DNA of 64,000 bases from contig JAJEKV010000018.1 in the NCBI GenBank assembly GCA_021234155.1, positions 21,129,252 through 21,193,251 of the forward strand, written 5' to 3'. This document shows positions 1 through 9,499 of the stretch, in pieces. The stretch comes from Isoetes taiwanensis (lineage: Eukaryota > Streptophyta > Lycopodiopsida > Isoetales > Isoetaceae). The notes below the pieces were generated by a model. It ran no database searches. It saw only the letters and a program-made list of their open reading frames with translations, and was not told where the DNA came from. The position numbers were made by a program, and so were the translations under genes. Position 1 is the first letter of the stretch, and each line of letters begins with the position of its first letter.

Positions 1-1193
1 TGTTTGGAATGTTTTCATCTGATCCTCTAACTGAATCCATTTACTGCCCATTTTGTTCTTTTCTTTTCTTGTAGCGTAGTAATAAGCCTTCATTACCTAG
101 TCCTATGGTTGCCCCTGCCTTTTGTTTACAAAATACCTTTGGAGAAAAGTTAGAGATGGTGACATCACATCACGTCATGTCCAGACCAAGGGTATATGTT
201 TTGCTTCTTAAATGTTTGCCAGCCTTTCATTTCTTACATTTTAAAGGAGGACTTTTAGAATGCAAGATCTTGGCCCTCATTTTTGTCCCCAAGTGCTACC
301 TACTTGTTGCTTTCCTGGCAAAATCCTCGTACATGTCATGGATCTATAGAGACACTAGGTGCATTCATTTCTATATTTCTAACATAGGTTTCGAGGCAAA
401 TTCGATCCCTCTAAAAGCCAACATCTTGGTGTCAGAAATCTCTCGCAATCTCTAGTACCATTGGGGTTCTCCATGCCCCATTGCACACTTTTGTCCAACA
501 TGAGGGTTTGAATTTCTCACCAATTCCCATTCACACACAAGCCTAATTATTTGTATAATCTGTTTACGTCTCTCCATCGTCTACAGGTACCTTATCTGGT
601 ATGTTCTATAAATTGTCTGCAAGTTTTGCGTCCTTCAGTAACAAATACGCCATATAATAGTCATGTCAAAACAACTTCTATCTTTACCGACCAAGTCTTT
701 TGCACTATGAAATAAACTATGTTCCCAAGAATACTTTCTGACTTCTGGACCTTCACTGATATGGCATTTCGTGGTTCCGCTTCAAATGGGCCCTGTCAAT
801 AATTAATGCTCGTACATTAAATAATGGATACGTCGATTTGCTACAGAGAAGGACAATGCAATGCTTGTGTCATCTTTAGGATATTTTTTTAAAAACTTTA
901 TATATATTTACTAAGCCAAATTTTAAATAATTCATGCAAAAAATTCAAAATCATCTAACAATCTACTGTGTCAAATTTAAAATAATTGATAAACATATTT
1001 TTACTATCTATCACTATAAAAGTAAATGGCTATGCCTATCAAAATACTGGCTATGCTAGATCACAACATCAAGGTATTATAGTAAGAAGAGTAACATTGT
1101 TATGTCTATAATAGAGACTGACATTTCAAGTTTTGCATTCGATAAGGAACTGTAGGGTCTTTTTCTTCTGGATCTCTCCAGCTCCTCTTCTTT

Positions 1194-1194
<1 letters not shown>
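1..1194. other. AT-rich sequence, no gene recognised
   Basis: No recognisable protein domain, RNA gene or terminal repeat was found on either strand. The longest open frame (105-455, forward, 116 codons) has no motif and low-complexity hydrophobic composition, so it is not called. Around 890-1,020 the sequence is strongly AT-rich. Confidence 0.6.

Positions 1195-1261
<67 letters not shown>
1195..1261. repeat. (AG)n microsatellite
   Basis: A pure AG dinucleotide tract of about 66 bases. Unlike the (TC)n tracts further right it is not next to a recognisable LINE 3' end. Read on the reverse strand it is (CT)n, so it could be the tail of a degraded reverse-strand LINE, but no LINE sequence is visible to its right. 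Confidence 0.97.
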
Positions 1262-1262
<1 letters not shown>

Positions 1263-2218
1263 GTTTGAACATTAAGTATTAATTAGGGGTTAAAAATATA
1301 AAAACTTGCAATATAGAATTATAGGCAGGAAACAGGAAATTTAAATTTGAATTTCACTAACATAATTTAATAGTCCTCTATGCTGGACCTCCTAGAAAAA
1401 TCTTATATATAGACATCAATCATGAATGCATTTGCAATGTACCACATGTTTCTATCCGTTGAGACCATTAGGTCTAGAAGACATCTATATGACAACAATA
1501 CTTAATGTCAAAAATTATCATCACTCACTCCCCAATAGTTGGAAAATTGTCAACATCCTTTCTCTTCTCAACATTGCAACTGGGTCACTTGTCCTCTGGA
1601 TCGCGATTCCAGACCCACTCCCGGCTCTCGCCGGTCATGGGACCTCTGGAATATGCTCCCCAGTTTCCATGCCGCGACACATCATCATTTATCGTAAATA
1701 TATATCAGCAATACTTGTACTAGTCACTTCCCTCAAATGTAATATATCAAGAAGCAGAACAATGTAATATGGCATGTTCTTCGTCTACAAGATCCCTCAA
1801 TCCGTATGCCATACTGCATGATGGTTCCCATTGATATTTGTTCATTGAGATATCTCATTATACGCAAATCTGGATTCATAATCTTTCTATACTTTAATTC
1901 TTGGATCTGCCATTGCTTTATCAGAATAGTCTCATTCACCCATTTTTTATTTTGTACTTGTTGTATGGAAAATCCTCAATTTTCAATCCACATCTAAGCA
2001 TTTAAGTTATCCTTCAGCATACCGACCTTTTTTGTACTTGCTTTTCAAGCTAACAATGGATAGTTGTCTATTGTCATCTCATTGATTCTACTCAAATAAG
2101 TCAATAAGCTACATAGCATCATACATTCTAAGGGCACCATGCCACATTCTGCAAGTAACATCTCATATGGTGTTCAGCCATGTACAGTGGTGGGGGCAGA
2201 TCCGATCTGGGTGTGTGT
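1262..2218. other. No gene recognised
   Basis: AT-rich sequence with a few short open frames on both strands. None has a recognisable motif, splice structure or repeat boundary. Confidence 0.6.
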
Positions 2219-2468
2219 CACTACTAGAAGATATGGGTTGTTTGCGAGGTTAGTTTGTGACGTATATCAACCATGTCGCAAAACTCGAATATGTTCCTAT
2301 GACGTCGCGCAAAATTTGAACGACATCGCAGGTAGAATACTCCATGTCGCTATTGGAACGTATGGTTAAGCGTCGCAATGACATCCTATGTTGCACGACA
2401 TGCCACTTCGCACTAGCAACATGGCACATTGCAACTGCGATGTCATTGGGTGAAAGCATGTTGTAGTG
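2219..2468. mobile_element. CACTA-like terminal segment or short non-autonomous element
   Basis: The segment begins CACTACTAGAAG and ends CATGTTGTAGTG, which reads CACTACAACATG on the reverse strand. Both fit CACTA-type (En/Spm) termini. Between them many short subterminal repeats occur in both orientations with cores such as GACGTCGC, GACATCGC, GTCGCAATGACATC and TGCGATGTCATTG, as expected of transposase-binding sites. No matching 3-bp target duplication was found, so this may be one end of a larger element rather than a complete one. A related end is at 13,120-13,174 and 35,830-35,882. Confidence 0.5.
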
Positions 2469-2809
2469 GAACACCCTGGGTGTCCCCCCTGTCCCCCCTA
2501 AAAATGTGGTGGGAGATATGAAATTTGTGGTGCGATTTTAAATTTTTGTTTGGCGCCTAGTGCATAACTGCCCGGATTCAATCATTTCTTGAACTGCAAC
2601 GACCCGACTCTCATGCCACCCGTCCCATTCCAATTTCCTACGCCACCCGTCCCATTCCAATCTCCACCGAACCGATTTCTAAACCCACGACCCACCCGCG
2701 CCTTTCCTGAAGCACACGGCTATGGCGCTTAATCCGGTTGTGGATCAATCCGGTTCATACCTTCAATCATTTAATTTGGAAGCAAATCTGCCTAAAATCT
2801 CAAACCGAG
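2469..2809. other. Spacer between the CACTA-like end and the HTH fragment
   Basis: The first about 70 bases resemble the sequence that follows the other CACTA-like end (13,175-13,255): the shared order is GTGGAACA, then TGTGGTGGGA, then ATTTGT(G/A)GTG. A 27-base direct duplication containing GCCACCCGTCCCATTCCAAT lies at 2,615-2,661. No coding sequence is recognised. Confidence 0.45.
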
Positions 2810-3524
2810 CATGTGTAAGAGAAAGAGAACTCCGAACAAGAACGGGATCATAAAAGACGCCAAAGGAAAAGACAAAGGGAAGCTAAAGAAGAATTAGCAA
2901 AAATTGCATCAGCAGAGGGAGGATCCACCAGAACGGCCTCTACTAGGCATCGGATGGTATTAAAATTGTTATCTTCATTTCATAGCACCACTAAAGGCTT
3001 GTTTAACATCGATAAGAAAGAGGTTTTACTAGATTTTCTCGCAGGATGACACAATGGACAGCAATGACTTACTTGGCTTAAGAGTGAAAGATTTGCAAGC
3101 CAAGAGCATTGTGGTCAGCAACCTCGTGGCTTCCATTCAACTTGTGAAGAAGTCTAACAGCAATGACAGCTTTAGCGTCGCCAAAGAGTAGTTGCCTTGC
3201 TATGGCCGTAAGAGGAAGCATTAATACCGAAAGTGCTAATCCTATCGAGTGCTGGGGGTTTTGGTAAACTGCTGGGTGTTCATCCTAGGAATCTTACCAA
3301 AGCAAAATTGAAGAGGGAAGAGATAGATTGCAAAGGGGGGAAATGGGTTTTGTACAAAAGAGTTAGAAGAGCAGATGCAATTCCCAATTCTGTCATAGAA
3401 CTTGTGCAGCAATTTTGGACCGAAAACAGTAGGGTCTCTCCAAATGCAAAGGATGTTAAGTTCAGAAGATTGGAACGAAATGTAAGAGAGGATCATGCCA
3501 CTCACTATCTGGAAGAATCATGTC
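2810..3524 (+). pseudogene. N-terminal fragment of a transposase-like protein (HTH-like, HATHYLEES)
   Basis: The longest frame (3,233-3,524) reads KLLGVHPRNLTKAK, like a DNA-binding helix-turn-helix, then a WTENSRVSPNAKDVKFRR segment and HATHYLEES. Upstream pieces in shifting frames (RHRMVLKLLSSFHST near 2,950; DLLGLRVKDLQAKSIV near 3,070) look like the same coding region with frameshifts. From memory, plant and algal proteins with an ATHYLxESQ segment continue into a Cys-rich part and an HGKGxHDG transposase-like core; that core is present at 23,643-25,540 and 46,345-48,200. I infer that this is the N-terminal part of the same family. Homology stops at about 3,525, where reverse-strand LINE sequence begins. 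Confidence 0.4.
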
Positions 3525-5205
3525 TAAGCTCAATTGGTACCCCTAGGGCCTCCATTCTCTCCCATAAATTACTACGAGATACCGTGTCAAATGCCTTAGC
3601 ATAATCAACAAAAAGAGCATAAAGGGGTTTTTTCTTACCCTTAACAGAATCAACCATAGCTCGCAAAGTAACCAAATGATCAACTGTAGATCTTTTTGGT
3701 CTAAAGCCTGCCTGTCCAGTGGCTCTAATATTATGTTTTTCAGCCCAGGTGCTCAATTTACAATTCAGCATAGCAGCAAATAATTTGGCATATAAACTAC
3801 TAACCAGAATCATTCGGTAATTTCCAGGATCATTCTCATCTCCAGCTTTATGCAAGGGGATAACTCTGTTCAGCTGCCAAGTGCGAGGAAACCCTTTGCG
3901 CAAAACATTGTTAAATAATGACAACAATGCAACATGTATTGAGTTACCTGCCCATTTGAACATTTCAGCTACCAGCCCAATTGAATCAGCCGCTTTCCCG
4001 TTGGCAAGATGACTTAACCCTTCTTCTAAGTCTTCCAAATCAAAGCACCAGCCAACATCAGGACTGTAAGTCAATATTACCGACATTGGCCTCCGGCATG
4101 TGATACAGCTTATGCACTTAGCTTACTAAAGCCATGGTTTCCAGGTGGGTCTCCTGCTTCATCTTAGGCTTAAGCTCATTCCAGAATTTTTTGGGATCTG
4201 CTATAGTGTCACGGATCAGCTCTTGCTGCCTCTGATACACATACTTTTTCTTTTTTGATTTCGTGAGTGCAAAATATTCTTTCTTTAATCTCTGTCTATC
4301 TTCCCCCCTTGCCTGCTTAAATGCCTCTCTTTTTGCTCTACAAGACGCATCAAACCAACTATTGCATGGCAACCCCTTCATCTTTCTCGCGTGAGACAAA
4401 ACAATCGATTGGCAACATCTAGAACTAACTCTGCAATCTTGTCACTTAATTTATCGGTGTCATTTGGGCCAATTTGTTGTGGAGGCTCTTGCCTCACACT
4501 TCTTCATATAGCTTTCCACTTTATGATATTTCATAATGCATGCGAGGCTTAGAGACACAACGTGCTGGTGGCATGTGTAATTCTTGGTGCTTAACACAAC
4601 TCATTATATCGGTGTATGATCTGAGATCTTTTCTATCTCTTCCCCTATAGACATATGTAACACCTGCTCGCAAACGGGATGTAGCAAGAACGAGATCAAC
4701 AACACTTGCATTTCTCGCATGTGCACTTACCTGTGCACTGGAAACCTCTCGTGGGTGCCATTATAAACCAATAAATCAAGCCCGGGCCGCACATATTAAG
4801 CACATGGTTGCCTTGGGGTGTAGGCCATCTTATTCTATCCTGGCCGTGGTTCTACTCCATCCTTCCGGGATACTTCCTTATCATCAAGCATCTCAACCCA
4901 TACGGGATCCCCTTCCATGCTAGCTTATAGTTGCTTGTTTGGTAGCAATGCGCTCGCTGAAATCTCCTAATAAGAGAACATCACCATCTGGCAGCAATGA
5001 AAGCACATCCTATTCTAAGCTAAAAAAGGGGTCATCCCGATCCAGGTGGTCTGAGTCATAAACTGGTGATTCTCTCGGCGGAAAGTAACATCCCGCCACA
5101 AAGATCTTACCTTTCTGGCCTTGTAACTCCACCCAGATATGCTGCAATGATCCTCTTTCATTCATTATTTTCACCAGGTGTTTCATGCCCGACCTTACAT
5201 AGCAT
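3525..5205 (-). pseudogene. LINE fragment: APE endonuclease and part of reverse transcriptase
   Basis: On the reverse strand, endonuclease sequence starts near 5,170 (IWVELQGQKGKIFVAGCYF) and includes LLLGDFSER near 4,970, matching the GDFNAR motif of APE-type LINE endonucleases. After frameshifts there is the linker (LPCNSWFDASCRAKREAF, 4,370) and RT (4,086-3,505) with AGFRPKRSTVDHL and LFVDYAKAFDTVSR, the latter carrying the first catalytic aspartate of LINE RT. The YADD box and C-terminus are missing: sequence breaks off at 3,525. At 5,010-5,012 a TAG stands where the related LINE at 51,733 has CAG (LEQD). It is truncated at both ends, and both breaks coincide with unrelated sequence. Confidence 0.85.
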
Positions 5206-5521
5206 GCCGACTGGATCGAATGAAGCCTAATTTAAGGAGCTCCTGCAACTGCTTCTTAAGCTCTGTTAATTCCGGAATACTCATCCGATATGGGGCCTTA
5301 CGGGTAGGTTTAGTGTCCGGTTCCAAGGTGATTTCACATTCCACTCCTCTAAAAGGTGGCAAGCGATGGATCTCGTCGGGAAATAAGTCATGGTATTCCC
5401 GAAGAGCCACGGCTATTGCCAGAGGCAAGGCATCAAGAACTTCATCATGTTTGGACTTAGCTTCCACTGAAGTGAGTCGAACCATTCCAGTGATCTGAGA
5501 TTTCCTGAGAGCCCTATGCAA
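5195..5521 (-). pseudogene. pol: Ty3/gypsy reverse transcriptase, N-terminal part only
   Basis: The frame reads through HDLFPDEIHRLPPFRGVECE, then TKPTRKAPYRMSIPELTELK and LLKLGFIRSS. This is the conserved entry into Ty3/gypsy RT (PP-R-x-V-E, KAPYRM, ELK-QL-LL-GFIRPS). The expected continuation into the first catalytic block is absent; reverse-strand LINE endonuclease follows. Only about 100 residues remain, so no catalytic YxDD motif is present. Confidence 0.9.
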
Positions 5522-5527
5522 GTGGCG

Positions 5528-6076
5528 TTACGAAATATATTGCATGGGAATAACCGGCTTGCCTGCTATAGTGACTTGGGCTCCATTAATGTTGGCCTTG
5601 GCAGCAGCCAGGAATTCCATTCCCACAATGAGATCATAGCGGCCAATATCCATTATTTCCGCTCCCAGAGCAACAGGTGCTCCTGGCAGCTGAATGTTCA
5701 GATTGATGCGCCGGCCACGGGTGTGGCGTATAGCCCCACTAGCCAACGTAACTGGACGTGGCTTAGACTTCAAAGGAGTGAGCTCTGTAAGGCCTCTGCC
5801 ATTCTATCTAGGAGATGCAAAATTATGTGTACTGCCAGTGTCCATAAGGATAATGAAAGGCTTACAATTTACTTGGCCAACCGTGGAAATAACAGATGGC
5901 TGGTGGTTGGCTTGACCAGTTTCAATGGCAACATAGATATGAGACTCACCTGTTATATAGTCAGGCGCGTCATCGTCAGCAGCATCGTCCGGATGGTTTG
6001 GGTCCCCTGCGCCTTCCCAATCCATATCCGCAAGGGCGGCCTGCACTGTCTGCGTAATATAAGGGCATTCTTGCAT
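5528..6076 (-). pseudogene. pol: Retroviral-type aspartic protease of the gypsy element
   Basis: The first frame (6,076-5,804) contains FIILMDTGSTHNFASPR, the active-site DTGSTHNF motif of plant Ty3/gypsy proteases. A frame change near 5,800 leads to the second frame (5,773-5,528) with IMDIGRYDLIVGMEFL, which matches the later D-x-I-L-G-M-x-W-L flap and psi-loop region. The protease processes Gag-Pol. The frameshift near 5,800 breaks the ORF in this copy. It lies directly between the gag zinc knuckle and RT, in the usual gypsy order. Confidence 0.88.
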
Positions 6077-7049
6077 ACGGTGCCCCGGGCGGAAACACCG
6101 ATAGCAAGCCTTGTCCTTGCGTAAATGTTCACGGGCCTCCTTAGGAATGGCTTGGAGGATATCTCTGAAAGCTCCCGCAGTATTGGTAGACTTCTCTGGT
6201 ACGGTAAAGGAAACTTTCTTCTCAGTTTTCTAATATCCGGTAGAGGCGGGAGGCCCCAGACTAGGCGAGCGCCCTCTGAAAGATGTATACCCCTTGTTCT
6301 GATTGAAAGAAGAGGGTCGCGGTGGCTGGTACTTGGGATTGTTCTCTTCTAGGCTAAGGGCTTTAGCCTCTGCTTCTGCAACTATCTTAGGGTCTATTGC
6401 TCGAACCAATTTTCCTCAAGGTAGGGGATAAGCCCTCTATATATCCTTCAACTACCCTGCACTCATTTATCCCTGGGACGTATAAGCATAACCTCATGAA
6501 CTCATCCGTATAAGACTGGGCAGTCATGTTTTTCTATTCCAGGCGGTAGAAGGTTTGGATTTGTTGACAGCAGTGAGCCCTGGGTACATAATGAGACTTG
6601 AAGGCTTTAGCAAAGACCTTATAGCGGCACCTTCCTCTCGTCAACCCATGGGAGCGGGTATATCCTTTCCACCATATACGAGCAGACCTGTGAGATTGGT
6701 GGTGGCAACTTTGCCGATATCTTTCTCGGTCATTCCATATGACTTACCGAGATTCCGCATCAACTCCGGACCTGGTTTTTCCTGAAAACTATGCTAGCTT
6801 TCGGTTCTTCCAAATGCTAGTGATGGCCGAATCCACTGTTTTCTGGTAATCCTTCTTTTTGGCTTTTGTATGGTCGGCCTCGTCCTCAGAGGAGTCAGAG
6901 GAGTCAGAAGACTCCGAGGTAGCATCCGAAGAGGAACTACTGCGTGCCCTCTTAGATCGATTTGTTGTGGCGGGCACAGGTGCAAGTGCGGGTGACGGCG
7001 GCTGCTGATTCAGTGGAGCAGGAATTTCTGGTGCATACTCTTGTGGCAT
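6077..7049 (-). pseudogene. gag: gag: Ser/Asp-rich N-terminus, capsid region and CCHC zinc knuckle
   Basis: The intact N-terminal frame (7,049-6,789) is Pro-rich, then has a Ser/Asp/Glu run (SSSSDATSESSDSSDSSED). After frameshifts the capsid-like part reads AKAFKSHYVPRA, MTAQSYTDEFMRLCLY and VEGYIEGLSPTLR, matching the retrotransposon Gag domain. The C-terminal CYRCFRPGHRMQEC near 6,110-6,070 is a CX2CX4HX4C knuckle that would bind element RNA. A TAG at 6,534-6,536 interrupts the capsid part just before KNMTAQ, where many Gags have Gln. The protein would form the virus-like particle. Several frameshifts make this copy non-functional as read. Confidence 0.85.
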
Positions 7050-7357
7050 TTGGGGTGGATTGATTTAGAGTACATAGGCTTGGAGCTCACTATCATGAAG
7101 TTGGCGCTTCATGATAGTAAGCTCCTGTTCGGAGGTAAAATGGTCCGGTTGCACGGGTGTCACCCACGGAGGAAGGGTGCACCGTCTAAGATAGAAACAA
7201 ATTCAGGATAAGCATACTATTTCAATTAGTTATGACAAGAACTTTGCAACAGAAAAACACTTATTATTAAGATGGAGACACGATTACAAAAACATCCTGG
7301 CATAACACACAAGAACTGAAGTTACATTTATACAAAGAGGGTCTTAAACAAGTTAGC
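7050..7357 (-). other. Non-coding spacer upstream of gag with a hairpin
   Basis: An inverted repeat (GAGCTCACTATCATGAAG and CTTCATGATAGTAAGCTCC, 7,083-7,127) makes a strong stem with a small loop 34 bases upstream of the gag start. Such a stem in a retroelement leader could affect translation or packaging; that is inference. Nothing else is recognised. Confidence 0.55.
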
Positions 7358-7690
7358 TTAGGGCTGAGTAAGGGGATAAAGGATAGAGTATCGGATATTC
7401 TCCCTTACTGCATGGACCATCTTATACTTAGCCCAAGCTTGGATGATGACGTCTTGAAACTCCCAGATTGGGCTGATAATTAAAAGATTGAGAAGATACA
7501 CGGAGCGCGTAGTAAATCTGCCAGAGATGATCGTCAGCATCTTCGAAAGCTTCCTGCTTGATGCAATCCCAGTACGACTAGCTTCGACGAAGCGTAAGCT
7601 TGAGGTGTTCATAGGCATGGTTGCGAAGGATCGTAACTATCTGGAAGCCCTTGGTTGGGTCATATGGCTCTTCTCCCGTAAGAAGGCAAG
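7358..7690 (-). pseudogene. ORF C of the gypsy element, unknown product
   Basis: Two overlapping frames join into a plausible short coding region of about 105 residues: GFQIVTILRNHAYEHLKLTL, then SYWDCIKQEAFEDADDHLWQ after a TAG at 7,578-7,580, then a frame change to WEFQDVIIQAWAKYKMVHAV and the end at 7,358. It is mostly predicted helix with no motif I recognise. It lies between ORF B and gag on the same strand. The start is uncertain because the sequence further upstream is T-rich and lacks a good ATG. Confidence 0.4.
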
Positions 7691-7879
7691 AATAGATATA
7701 CAATATGTAAGTTATTCCTTCAACTCTTGGAAAAGAGAGACAAGTAATGTAGGAAAAATAAATTCTTGTATTAAAAAAAAAAACATCGAAACGTCGATGC
7801 AATAATACGTATGTTTGAGTGGCCAAAGGCCATACTCTATAATGCCTCTTATATCTATTTAGGAGCTAGACCCGGCATC
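7691..7879 (-). other. Spacer between ORF B and ORF C
   Basis: About 190 bases, including an A-rich run at 7,772-7,784 (T-rich on the element strand). No coding signal; it could be an intron or an untranslated spacer. Confidence 0.4.
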
Positions 7880-9258
7880 CTAATCCATCGGTGTAGGAGG
7901 GGATGGTGGCGGCCGATGGCGTAGCAGGGTAAACCCTAGATCAACAGTGGTGGCTGCAAGGGAAGCAACCTCTGGTGGATACGCAACAGCTAATGGGACT
8001 GCCGTAAGGAGCTTCATGCTCATCCACGGTGCTATGTCTTGGCCCAAGGCGGTAAGGGCGAAGTCCCGACGCACCAACACATAAGTGAGGATGCGATAAG
8101 GAAGCTTCTTGTGGCCCGCCAGGGTGGACAACGCACGAAGGCTCCACCACGATGCGTCGGCTTCTGGGGCCAGGTTTTGTGCCACAAAAAGGACCTGCCC
8201 TTGCCGAAAAGCTGATAAGAAGAAGCGTGTGAGGTGATTCCCCAACGCTTTACCCTATGGTGTAACCGAAGTAGCTACCTCCTTATTGAGATCCATAGAG
8301 ACCTCTTCCTCCTTGAGCTCTTGTTTCTCCTCCTTAAGATGAGTGGGGTTATGATAGAGATCTTCCCCTTCTTCATTTGAATCGGAAGGAATGTCGACCA
8401 TATTAATGTTTGGGACGTGAGGTCCCATGGCCGTAAAGGCTTCCTGAGGAGGCTGAGATGGAGGATCTTGAAGTACAAGATCTCTGAGCCGAAGAAGAGT
8501 ATCAGCCGGCTCTATACTCTCTTGATGAAACTGGAGCAGCTGTTGTAGCTCCGGAGGGAGCTCTATGGGTGTGAAATCAATAAAGTCATCCATGCAATAC
8601 TCGGCCAGTTCATAGAGCACCTGTACTTTCTCTCGGCCCTTCAAACCGGCCATTACATGGTATGTCCAGAGAATATCATCCAACAGGAGGAACTCCTGAC
8701 TTTGGTGGTAGATAACCGAAAGGGCATCCAATCCGGTCAAGCGTGCTCCTTGATCCCGGTGCGGCGGCATCTGTTCGGCCAACTGCTTCCATCGGACGAA
8801 ATCATCCATCCTTATATACTCATCTTCTTCCTCGCCCAAAGACTCAGGGACCTTGCCCTTTTCTGCCGGCAGGGTGTCATCATCCACATACTGGTCCATA
8901 AGGATGGCCAGAGCAAATGCCACTTCAAGGTATTGCTGGCCTTCATGAATGACGACTGATGGGCTGCGGGCCCATCGGAGTTTGCCCTTGAGCACGTCGT
9001 ATGCATGGGTGTCTCCTCCCAGCATTTCCCTCACTACAGCTCGCTCTATGTAGACTGTGGTGGATCTCCCAAAGGAATGCAAAGAGGGAGCATTTCTTGG
9101 GTATAGAACTCAAGAAAACCAGCATAGTCAGGATGACTCTGCATGTTGGCTATAAGATCTATCTTTTGGAGCAAGAAAGGTTGTAGGAGGTCGAAGGAAA
9201 CTTGGGGGTCCCAGTGCTCTCCATCTTGATACCATTCGAGTAGAGTTGGGGTTGCCAT
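7880..9258 (-). pseudogene. ORF B of the gypsy element, about 455 residues, unknown
   Basis: Starts at 9,258 (MATPTLLEWYQDGEHWDPQV), changes frame near 9,080, continues openly for 275 codons to a TAG at 8,255-8,257, and carries on in the same frame to 7,880. The middle is acidic and helical (MDQYVDDDTLPAEKG, ESLGEEEDEYIRMDDF), followed by a Glu/Lys-rich stretch (LKEEKQELKEEEV). The end is more hydrophobic (LTRFFLSAFRQGQ) and finishes Pro-rich (RHRPPPSPPTPMD). I recognise no family and see no zinc, protease or polymerase motif. It is read in the same direction as gag and lies between the H3-fusion ORF and ORF C. A long ORF with only one frameshift and one amber codon suggests recent constraint. 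It may be an element-specific structural or chromatin-directed protein, but this is a guess. Confidence 0.6.
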
Positions 9259-9499
9259 TGGCTCTGCAAGGGATGGAGGAGGAGGGCGAACAGAAAGGTA
9301 AGAGATAAAGAATAAAACCCTAAAAACTTTTAAGTACCTTTTTCACTTTTATGCTGACGTCAACATCCATATTTTAGATAATTATTAAAATTATTTATTT
9401 ATTATTAATAATTGTTTAGAAACAGAGACTAAGTAGACAAAATTTTGATTGATATTTATCCATACAAAATTGTTACAAGGAAGATGCTTGAAAAACAAG

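Noticed and set aside
6555-6785. Forward-strand frames across gag, ORF B and ORF A (for example 5,516-6,124 and 9,844-10,199)
   Set aside because: Antisense to clear reverse-strand gag, protease and H3 sequence.
9046-9258. Histone-like or structural relation between ORF B and the H3 domain
   Set aside because: No H3, H4, H2A or H2B motif could be found in ORF B; similarity is only shared helical, charged composition.
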